Translations under genes and position numbers: made by a program
Part shown: piece after piece, positions 58,421-64,000 of the stretch
Position numbering within the stretch: position 1 is the stretch's first letter
How the letters are laid out: each line of letters starts with the position of its first letter
DNA from: Telmatobacter sp. DSM 110680
GTDB taxonomy: Bacteria > Acidobacteriota > Terriglobia > Terriglobales > Acidobacteriaceae
Direction: 5' to 3'
NCBI RefSeq assembly: GCF_039994875.1
Contig: NZ_CP121196.1
Coordinates: 5,456,001 to 5,520,000 of the forward strand
DNA length: 64,000 nt
Notes under the pieces: generated by a model
Databases searched by the model: none
What the model was told of the DNA's origin: nothing
The model's input: only the letters and a program-made list of their open reading frames with translations

Positions 58421-59319
58421 GTTTTTCCGAACTCCGGGATGCTGCTGCGGCCGTGGTTCTTGTCGTCGGTCTTCTGCTTCCGCAGACTTCTCCCGCTCAG
58501 GCGCACTTCAATGGCGGCAAAGCCTACGAGTACGCGCGATCTTTCGCCGCAATCGGCCCTCGCTGGCCAACCGGTCCGGGACACATCAGAGCGGAGGAAT
58601 TCATCCGCAATCAGTTCAAGCACGATCAACTTGAAGAGGACACCTTCACCGCCAACACCCCCATCGGGCCCGTCGCGATGCGCAACTTCATCGTGCGTTT
58701 TCAGGGCACCAAGGACGGCATCATCGTTCTCGGCACGCACTACGAGACCAACTACCCGCTCCGCAATATCAACTTCGTAGGCGCGAACGACGGTGCCGCC
58801 ACCACCGGCCTGCTCATGGCGATTGCGGATCAACTTCGCGGCAAAAAGCTCGAAGGCTATTCGGTGTGGCTGGTTTTCTTCGACGGCGAGGAAGCCATCG
58901 AAAAGTGGTCCGCATCCGACTCGACCTACGGCAGCCGTCACCTCGCCGCAAAATGGGGTGGCAACGGCACCCTGGGCCGCATCAAAGCCTTCATGCTTGC
59001 CGACATGATCGGGGACAAGAATCTGAATATCCAGCGTGAAACTCGATCAACCGATTGGCTTGTCGACCTTGTTCGCCAGGCGGCGAAGAAATCCGGCGAC
59101 GAGCATTATTTCTTCCAGACCGAAGAGGCAGTGGATGACGATCACCTGCCCTTCGTCCAGCGCGGCGTTCCCTCCATTGATGTCATCGATCTCGACTACG
59201 GACCCAACAACAGCTACCACCACTCCGCACAGGACACCATGGACAAAGTTAGTGCGCGCAGCCTGGCGATTGATGGCGACGTATTCATGGAAACGATCCG
59301 CTTAATCAACCAAAGGTGA
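58417..59319 (+). CDS. M28-family peptidase / glutaminyl-peptide cyclotransferase-like protein, exported
   Basis: The ATG at 58417 overlaps the tatC stop and gives 300 residues. A Sec-type signal peptide (AAAVVLVVGLLLPQTSPAQA) is followed by the M28 zinc-hydrolase fold. The ligands are His in VLGTHYETNYP, Asp in GANDGAATTGLL, Glu in VFFDGEEAIEKW, Asp in MLADMIGDKN and His in NNSYHHSAQDTMD. The short form with WPTGPGHIRAEEFI resembles bacterial glutaminyl cyclases, which lack the protease-associated domain. It should act in the periplasm. Coupling with tatC may be only a shared operon; its own signal looks Sec-dependent. Confidence 0.9.
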   Translation: MSFSELRDAAAAVVLVVGLLLPQTSPAQAHFNGGKAYEYARSFAAIGPRWPTGPGHIRAEEFIRNQFKHDQLEEDTFTANTPIGPVAMRNFIVRFQGTKDGIIVLGTHYETNYPLRNINFVGANDGAATTGLLMAIADQLRGKKLEGYSVWLVFFDGEEAIEKWSASDSTYGSRHLAAKWGGNGTLGRIKAFMLADMIGDKNLNIQRETRSTDWLVDLVRQAAKKSGDEHYFFQTEEAVDDDHLPFVQRGVPSIDVIDLDYGPNNSYHHSAQDTMDKVSARSLAIDGDVFMETIRLINQR

Positions 59320-59330
59320 ACAGTTTTCCC

Positions 59331-59364
59331 TGGTCCCTACTCCCTGTTCCCTGCCCTCTGTCCA
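59331..59364. repeat. CCCT-rich short tandem stretch
   Basis: The pattern TCCCTnn is repeated about five times between the M28 and TerC genes (TCCCTGG, TCCCTAC, TCCCTGT, TCCCTGC). It is too short to be an element by itself. No riboswitch is present in this 62-base gap. Confidence 0.45.
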
Positions 59365-59381
59365 TATAAGATGATCAAACA

Positions 59382-60266
59382 ATGATTGCCGGCGCTTCCT
59401 GGGGATGGTGGATCGGGTTTCACTGCGCAGTCGTTACGCTGCTGCTGGTGGATGCTTTTCTGCCGGCAAGCCGCCGCGAAGAGCCGCGGGGTCAGAAAGC
59501 TGCGTGGATATGGACCGGCGTATTAGTCGTCTGCACTGCCGTCTTCGCCATCTGGATGGCGGTCGCGCAGAGCCATCACAACGCCCTCGAATTCGTGGCG
59601 GGATACGCCATTGAAACCTCGCTCAGCGTCGACAATCTGTTCGTCTTTCTCGTACTCTTTCAAGGATTTCGCATCAGCCAGAAGCGGCAGCACACCGCTC
59701 TTCTCTGGGGAATTGGCGGCGCCATTCTTCTGCGCGCCCTCTTTATCGCAATGGGTGTCACCCTGATCCAGCGCTTTGATTGGATCACCTGGATCTTTGG
59801 CGTCTTCCTGCTGTACGCCGCATTTCGCCTGGTGCGCGGTGGCTCTGCGCGCGCAGCCATCCCCGCGTGGATCCAGCGTCTGCAGCCGGCCAAGGGTTCG
59901 CTGCTTCCAGTCATCCTGGCTGTCGAAGTCACCGACGTCTTGTTTGCCGTGGACTCCATCCCCGCCGTCCTGGCCATCTCGCGCGACCCCTTCGTGGTCT
60001 ACACGTCCAACATCGCAGCGATCCTCGGTCTTCGCTCTCTCTACTTCGCTCTTGCCGCACTGCTCGATCGACTGCGCTACCTCCACTATGGGCTCGGCGC
60101 GATGCTGGCTTTCGTCGCCTTCAAGATGCTGGCGTCCCATTGGCTCGAAGTGCCGATCACAATTTCGCTGGCCATCATGGGCGCCATCCTTGCTATATGC
60201 GCCGTAGTCTCTTGGATCGCTGGCAACAAACCGATTGCCCCTGCAGACGAAACCCACATTCCCTGA
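59382..60266 (+). CDS. TerC/Alx-family integral membrane protein
   Basis: The 294-residue protein has eight or nine membrane segments. Two TerC signatures are visible: ETSLSVDNLFVFLVLFQGFRI and AVEVTDVLFAVDSIPAVLAISRDPF, each with an Asp pair inside the membrane. TerC proteins export manganese or calcium or support metal loading of exported proteins. The family is named after tellurite resistance. It may be cotranscribed with the M28 gene 62 bases upstream. No yybP-ykoY manganese riboswitch precedes it, unlike in many bacteria. Confidence 0.92.
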   Translation: MIAGASWGWWIGFHCAVVTLLLVDAFLPASRREEPRGQKAAWIWTGVLVVCTAVFAIWMAVAQSHHNALEFVAGYAIETSLSVDNLFVFLVLFQGFRISQKRQHTALLWGIGGAILLRALFIAMGVTLIQRFDWITWIFGVFLLYAAFRLVRGGSARAAIPAWIQRLQPAKGSLLPVILAVEVTDVLFAVDSIPAVLAISRDPFVVYTSNIAAILGLRSLYFALAALLDRLRYLHYGLGAMLAFVAFKMLASHWLEVPITISLAIMGAILAICAVVSWIAGNKPIAPADETHIP

Positions 60267-60315
60267 TGGATCAGATTCATCACCCTAAGCGGGCGCAGCG
60301 AGGATCACTCTTAAG

Positions 60316-60768
60316 CTACTGCTGCGACTCAATGCCATAGACGAAATAGGCACGCAATTCGATGTAGGGCCCATGAAAGTCACTTGGCAGCGATGGATAT
60401 TTCGAATCAATGATGGCAAGCCACGCAGCCCGATCGAATGCGGTGATTCCCGAGCGGCTTTCCAGAACCATGCTGCCATCCTTCAAGCGTCCGTTTGGCA
60501 TGACTTTGAATCGAATCGCGGCTATGCTCTTCTTCGGCCTGAGAGGGATGACTTCGGAAGGATTGGGAGTCTTCCAGTTTCTTTCTGTTTCACGATGCCA
60601 CTCTTTAAGCCACTTGCTGAGATCAATTCCATGGGTGTCCGAGAGAATTTCCACCCCGCCTCTATCTGCGGTTGATTTAGAGATGTCAACTTGGGCCTGC
60701 GACTGGGCGACGAATGGATGCGTGGATAGCAAACATGCAAGAGCAGAGATTGCAACGGCCAGTCGCAT
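60316..60768 (-). CDS. Exported TonB C-terminal-domain-like protein
   Basis: The 150-residue protein has a signal peptide (ISALACLLSTHPFVAQ), a short linker, and a C-terminal domain like that of TonB or TolA energy transducers: SIAAIRFKVMPNGRLKDGSMVLESRSGITAFDRAAWLAI. It lacks the Pro-rich spanner of true TonB and would be periplasmic after cleavage. Stand-alone TonB-C proteins of this kind are common in Acidobacteria and have no defined partner. It converges with the TerC gene. Confidence 0.75.
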   Translation of the reverse strand: MRLAVAISALACLLSTHPFVAQSQAQVDISKSTADRGGVEILSDTHGIDLSKWLKEWHRETERNWKTPNPSEVIPLRPKKSIAAIRFKVMPNGRLKDGSMVLESRSGITAFDRAAWLAIIDSKYPSLPSDFHGPYIELRAYFVYGIESQQ

Positions 60769-60920
60769 GTCGAACTTTCCCTCGATTCAACTTGTTCGCG
60801 AGGAGTTTACCACCGAATACTTCCTCCCATTTTTTTGACTCCGGGCAAGTGACCGCCACTCGAAAACAACCCCGCAGTCGAATTTCCCCAAGCCCTCGCC
60901 CGCAGGCCTAAAATGCTGGC

Positions 60921-62228
60921 ATGGACTCCTTGTCCAGCACGATTCGCGACGCCCGCGAGGCTCTTGCCCAGGGAGGCGTCACACCCGCTGATCTGGCCGA
61001 GAGAGCTTTGCAATGCGCTAATCGCAACGCCGGCAAAAATACCTATCTATGGCGCGACCCCGCGTGGACGATGGAAGAAGCAGCGCAAGCCGCAGCAATT
61101 CCTCGCTCGTCCGGCGGTCGATTTGGCGACGGGCGTTGCCCTCTATGGGGCGTCCCCATATCGGTGAAGGACTGCTTCGACCTGGCCGGCGCACCCACAA
61201 GTTGCGGAGTCAAGTTCTATCGCGATCTCAACGGCATCGCCGTGCATGATTCGTGGCTCGTCGAGCAACTCCGCAAATCCGGAGCGGTAATCACCGGCAA
61301 GACTCATCTCCACCCGCTGGCCTACGGCATCACCGGCGAGAATCCCGAGTTCGGCGATTGCGAGCAGCCCGGAAATCCCGGCGCGCTCACTGGCGGCTCT
61401 TCCAGCGGAGCTGCCGCGAGCATCCTCGAAGGCTCGGCATTTGCCGCCATAGGAACGGACACCGGCGGCTCTGTGCGCGGTCCCGCAGCCCTGTGCGGAT
61501 TAGCCGGGTATCGCGCGTCCATCGGCCGCGGAGATTGGCGCGGCGCAGCGCACCTCGCTCAGTCCTTTGACACCATGGGCTGGCTGTTTCGCGATCTTGA
61601 GGACGCACCTCTGCTCGCCGAGACATTCGTTCCCGGCAGAACCACCCCCATTCACGAGTTCAAAAAGTTCGCAATGGTTCACGATGCGTTCCTGCACGAT
61701 TGCGAACCCGCGATCCTTGAAGGACTCCGTCAAGCCGAGCGCGAACTGCACGCGCTGGGACTAGAAAGTACCAAGGTCGACGTCAGCTGGTGGGCAGATT
61801 CATTCGAGATCTTTGCGCCTATCCAGGCTTGGGAAGCGGCGCGTCTTCATGCCGGCCACTTCGACCGGATTCAGCCTGCCATTCGCGAACGCCTCGAATG
61901 GGGTGCGCGCATCACCGATGCGGAGGTTGCTGCCTTGCGCGAACGTCACGCCGAGTTTCGCGCTCGAGTTGACGATCTTCTCCACGACCACCAACTCATG
62001 CTCCTGCCCGCATCGCCCGTAACGCGCCTCAACATTGGCGCCGATAACAGCCAGGCGCGCAGCCGTATTCTCCGCTACACCACCCCCTTCAGCCTCGCGG
62101 GAGTTCCGGTAGTGACCGTTCCCTGCTCCGTCGGCGGCATCCAACTCGCCGCCTCGCGCGAAAACGATGAAAGCCTCCTCGCGTTCTCCGCACGCATAGG
62201 ATCGCAGCGGAGAAGCAACACTGCGTAG
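60921..62228 (+). CDS. Amidase-signature-family enzyme
   Basis: The 435-residue protein carries the Ser-Ser-Lys triad of the amidase signature: Lys in GVPISVKDCFDLAGAPTSCG, cis-Ser in GTDTGGSVRGPAALCGLAGYR and nucleophile Ser in GALTGGSSSGAAASILEGSAFAAIG. GKTHLHPLAYGITGENPEFGD follows the triad order expected. The C-terminal part is shorter than in GatA. It is not in a gatCAB set, so it is probably a general amidase acting on a small amide rather than part of tRNA amidation. Specificity is unknown. Confidence 0.9.
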   Translation: MDSLSSTIRDAREALAQGGVTPADLAERALQCANRNAGKNTYLWRDPAWTMEEAAQAAAIPRSSGGRFGDGRCPLWGVPISVKDCFDLAGAPTSCGVKFYRDLNGIAVHDSWLVEQLRKSGAVITGKTHLHPLAYGITGENPEFGDCEQPGNPGALTGGSSSGAAASILEGSAFAAIGTDTGGSVRGPAALCGLAGYRASIGRGDWRGAAHLAQSFDTMGWLFRDLEDAPLLAETFVPGRTTPIHEFKKFAMVHDAFLHDCEPAILEGLRQAERELHALGLESTKVDVSWWADSFEIFAPIQAWEAARLHAGHFDRIQPAIRERLEWGARITDAEVAALRERHAEFRARVDDLLHDHQLMLLPASPVTRLNIGADNSQARSRILRYTTPFSLAGVPVVTVPCSVGGIQLAASRENDESLLAFSARIGSQRRSNTA

Positions 62229-62371
62229 TCAGACAAACACTCGACCACAGTTGCGGCGAAGCATTCGACCGCCAACGGTCTGCAGTGGAACGCAAAAGAA
62301 TCCTGCACTTTTATTCCGATATGCCTCTACAATCCGTTACGGCGCACGAACACAAATCAGAGGGTGTGAGA

Positions 62372-62698
62372 ATGGCGAAGAAAACGATAGTCGATAAGGC
62401 TGGGGAGACGGTAGGCGTAGGGATCGCGATGGCATCGGACGTGGCGGGCGCCGTCAAAACCGCAGTTGGCGGGGCGATGGCTGCAGTTTCCGAGATACTC
62501 AAAAAAGAACCTACCGCCAAAACTGCAAAACCAGCCGCAAAGAAAGCCAAGGCGAAGAAGGCTGCCAAAAAAGTGCCTGCCAAAAAGTCGCCGGCTAAAA
62601 AGGACTCGAAACCAGCTGCCGGCAGGAAGACTGCTACCAAAAGGGCCGCCAAAAGATCCATAAAGAAGTCAGTAAAGAGGGCAGGCCGCCAGCGGTGA
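62372..62698 (+). CDS. Histone-H1-like Lys/Ala-rich protein
   Basis: The ATG at 62372 follows CAGAGGG and gives 108 residues. The first 45 residues form an amphipathic helix region (MAKKTIVDKAGETVGVGIAMASDVAGAVKTAVGGAMAA). The last 60 consist almost only of Lys, Ala, Pro, Thr and Arg in AKKxxAKK-like units, as in the AlgP/HctB or H1 C-terminal type. It should bind DNA without sequence preference. The frame extends upstream to 62285, but the ribosome site supports 62372. The N-terminal part resembles small acidobacterial proteins. Confidence 0.75.
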   Translation: MAKKTIVDKAGETVGVGIAMASDVAGAVKTAVGGAMAAVSEILKKEPTAKTAKPAAKKAKAKKAAKKVPAKKSPAKKDSKPAAGRKTATKRAAKRSIKKSVKRAGRQR

Positions 62699-62731
62699 GA
62701 TTTGCTGATCATCCAATCTTGAGGTGACAGT

Positions 62732-62983
62732 ATGACGACGGTTCGAGTCACCGGAGGCGTGGTTCATGACCTTCCGGCTGATCTCCGAAAGGCACTCGCG
62801 TCCGACGAAGAGGCATTAGCTGCTTGGGAAGACATAACGCCGCTAGCCAGAAACGAGTGGATCTGCTGGACCATATCCGTCAAAAAACCTGAGACCAGGC
62901 GCCAGCATGTCGAAAGGGTCTGCTCGGAGCTCAAAGAAGGGATGCGGCGACCGTGTTGCTGGCCCGGCTGCCCGCATCGATGA
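62732..62983 (+). CDS. YdeI/OmdA-like protein
   Basis: The 83-residue protein starts at an ATG with TTGAGGTGA upstream. VHDLPADLRKALASDEEALAAWEDITPLARNEWICWTISVKKPETRRQHVERVCSELKEGMRRPCCWPGCPHR matches the bacteriocin-protection YdeI/OmpD-associated (OmdA) domain, whose core is DLPADLRKAL...W..L....R.E...W...AK....R..R. The family function is poorly known. It stands between the histone-like gene and the NIPSNAP gene. The Cys-rich end is unusual for the family, since CCWPGCP is not in typical members. Confidence 0.8.
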   Translation: MTTVRVTGGVVHDLPADLRKALASDEEALAAWEDITPLARNEWICWTISVKKPETRRQHVERVCSELKEGMRRPCCWPGCPHR

Positions 62984-63123
62984 GCTTGCTTCGCTTCAAT
63001 GCCTGCCTGATCGTTCCGGTGTCAACACCAAAGGTCTCGCGGCTCGGGTTAAACCAATCCATTTAAAAGGAATAGACCTTCGACTGATTTGCTGAAACTG
63101 TGGACTTTTCAAAAAATTCCGCC
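62984..63123. other. Convergent intergenic region
   Basis: About 140 bases with no supported gene and no obvious hairpin terminator. Confidence 0.3.
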
Positions 63124-63903
63124 TCAAATCTGCGAAGCGGCCAGTGGACTCAGCACCAGGTTGGTGATGTTGCTGACGATCGCTTCAAACGCAAACCGCG
63201 GATCAGCTGACAGCTTCTTCCACGCGGGATCGTTGCGAAATACATTCCACTTCGCATCCATATCTGCGGAGTCCGCAAAACTGAGCATGTAAGTGAGACT
63301 GGGCATACGCTGCCCGATAAGCGTATCGCCGAAGAACACCATTTGAAATCCAGCGTTCTTGAATATCTCGAACTCACCGGAGTGAAACATCTGAACCTTG
63401 ACGATGTGATCCCGATAGCTGGGACTCTCATAAGTGCGAAGCTGGAAGATCCGCTTCCCCTTCGCGGGGGGCGTAATCCGCGGCCAGCCTTCGAACGCAA
63501 CCAGCAGAGACGAGTCCATCCGTAGAAAGGCGGGCGAAGATGCGGGCGCGCTCCAGAAAGGCTCGGCGGCTTTCACATAGTCAGTGTCGAGATTCAGTTC
63601 CAGCTCAAGCGCCCCCGCTATTGCGGGCTCGTGAGTGGGAATGAGCACGTAGAACGTAGGTGTCTCCGGGCCAATATCGAGCCGGAACGCGCCCACTGGT
63701 CCAGTCCGTTTTGCCAGTGCGGGGATAAGCGCGTCGCTGATGTACTTCTCCGTCATCGCCACTTGCGGACCAGTTTGCAGGGTGTACCGGCGCAGGTGGT
63801 AAAACTCGCGCGGCCGCGTGACGGAACCCTGCTGTCCTGAAGCGGATGAAACGGCGAGCGCTGAAGAAGCGAGAGATGAGGCTAGAAACTTGCGGCGATC
63901 CAT
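63124..63903 (-). CDS. NIPSNAP-family protein with twin-arginine signal
   Basis: The ATG at 63903 (GGAGAG upstream) gives 259 residues; GTG two codons earlier is an alternative. The N-terminus MDRRKFLASSLASSALAVSSASGQ is a Tat signal (RRKFL) with an AxG-type cleavage site. Two NIPSNAP domains, each a ferredoxin-like barrel, follow: HLRRYTLQTGPQVAMTEKYISDALIPALAKRT at about 35-140 and FQLRTYESPSYRDHIVKVQMFHSGEFEIFKNAGFQMVFFGDTLIG at about 155-250. The family is present in all kingdoms without a defined reaction. The protein would be folded in the cytoplasm and exported by the Tat system encoded at 57031-58420. Confidence 0.9.
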   Translation of the reverse strand: MDRRKFLASSLASSALAVSSASGQQGSVTRPREFYHLRRYTLQTGPQVAMTEKYISDALIPALAKRTGPVGAFRLDIGPETPTFYVLIPTHEPAIAGALELELNLDTDYVKAAEPFWSAPASSPAFLRMDSSLLVAFEGWPRITPPAKGKRIFQLRTYESPSYRDHIVKVQMFHSGEFEIFKNAGFQMVFFGDTLIGQRMPSLTYMLSFADSADMDAKWNVFRNDPAWKKLSADPRFAFEAIVSNITNLVLSPLAASQI

Positions 63904-63944
63904 GGGCACTCTCCAGAAAATTCAAATAGCGTCAGCAGATCAAG

Positions 63945-64000
63945 CTATTCTTCTCCGATATCTTCGTTCCAGATCTCCGGGTGTTCTGCGATGTAGGCTT
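63945..64000 (-). CDS. C-terminal fragment of a protein at the right edge
   Basis: The minus-strand frame runs from the right edge to TAG at 63945-63947. The visible residues AYIAEHPEIWNEDIGEE have a composition of a real acidic protein end. The rest lies outside the window. It precedes the NIPSNAP gene on the same strand by 42 bases, so they may be cotranscribed. I cannot name the family. Confidence 0.45.
   Translation of the reverse strand, partial: AYIAEHPEIWNEDIGEE

Noticed and set aside
59320..59381. yybP-ykoY manganese riboswitch upstream of terC
   Set aside because: The gap is only 62 bases, CCCT-rich, and lacks the conserved loops.
1..64000. CRISPR arrays, transposases, integrases, prophage genes, attachment sites
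   Set aside because: None seen; the only repeats are short hairpins and the intergenic element at 20787-20865.

Overview
The window looks like chromosomal DNA of an acidobacterium, most likely class Terriglobia (subdivision 1). This is inferred from gene content: a DUF4382 lipoprotein, BlaI/BlaR1-type regulation, a PadR regulator with a secreted protein beside it, an eqolisin-like G1 peptidase, a fused aroD-aroE, and an EF-P with an Asn at its modification loop. No taxonomic marker such as rRNA is present. The sequence is moderately GC-rich, densely coding, and shows no insertion sequence, prophage or CRISPR array. One tRNA (Val, anticodon CAC) is present.

Layout. 1-3979: the 3' end of dapA, a DGPF/YCII protein plus ECF42-type sigma factor pair with a recognisable ECF42 promoter, and a DUF4382/DUF5666 lipoprotein closed by a strong terminator. 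4066-6588: a PadR regulator with a small membrane protein, divergent from a three-gene envelope unit (outer-membrane barrel and two membrane proteins of unknown role); a perfect palindrome lies between them. 6635-15452: a YqeY-like protein, a class V aminotransferase, a SerA carrying an N-terminal XRE-type helix-turn-helix, DinB and VOC proteins, BlaI/BlaR1, a DUF883-like protein and efp. 15598-23192: a DMT-like membrane protein, a methyltransferase, a GH3 beta-glucosidase, a WcaF-like acetyltransferase, and a sigma/anti-sigma/DUF3106 unit. 23447-28477: tRNA-Val, a GMC oxidoreductase - aldo/keto reductase - Gfo/Idh/MocA series, and the G1 peptidase with a structured leader.

29094-35010: acyl-CoA synthetase, YflT-like stress protein, a membrane-bound SpoIIE/PP2C phosphatase, a GT2 glycosyltransferase and an HU-family protein. 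35482-45819: a small Cys-pair protein, PgeF/laccase-domain protein, FG-GAP protein, MmcQ/YjbR protein, large TPR protein, M3 peptidase and aroDE. 45952-53502: an arylsulfotransferase-family lipoprotein, a type III polyketide synthase / methyltransferase / FAD oxidoreductase operon, an SH3-like lipoprotein and a beta-propeller lipoprotein. 53650-64000: ornithine cyclodeaminase-like protein, DUF2203, VOC, nadA, tatA/B-tatC-M28 peptidase, TerC, a TonB-C-like protein, an amidase, a histone-H1-like protein, a YdeI/OmdA protein, a Tat-exported NIPSNAP protein and a C-terminal fragment at the right edge.

The items most worth following up are the HTH-SerA fusion, the PadR-controlled envelope module with its palindrome, the ECF42 promoter, the BlaI operator placed two bases from its start codon, and the type III PKS operon lying downstream of an arylsulfotransferase-like gene.
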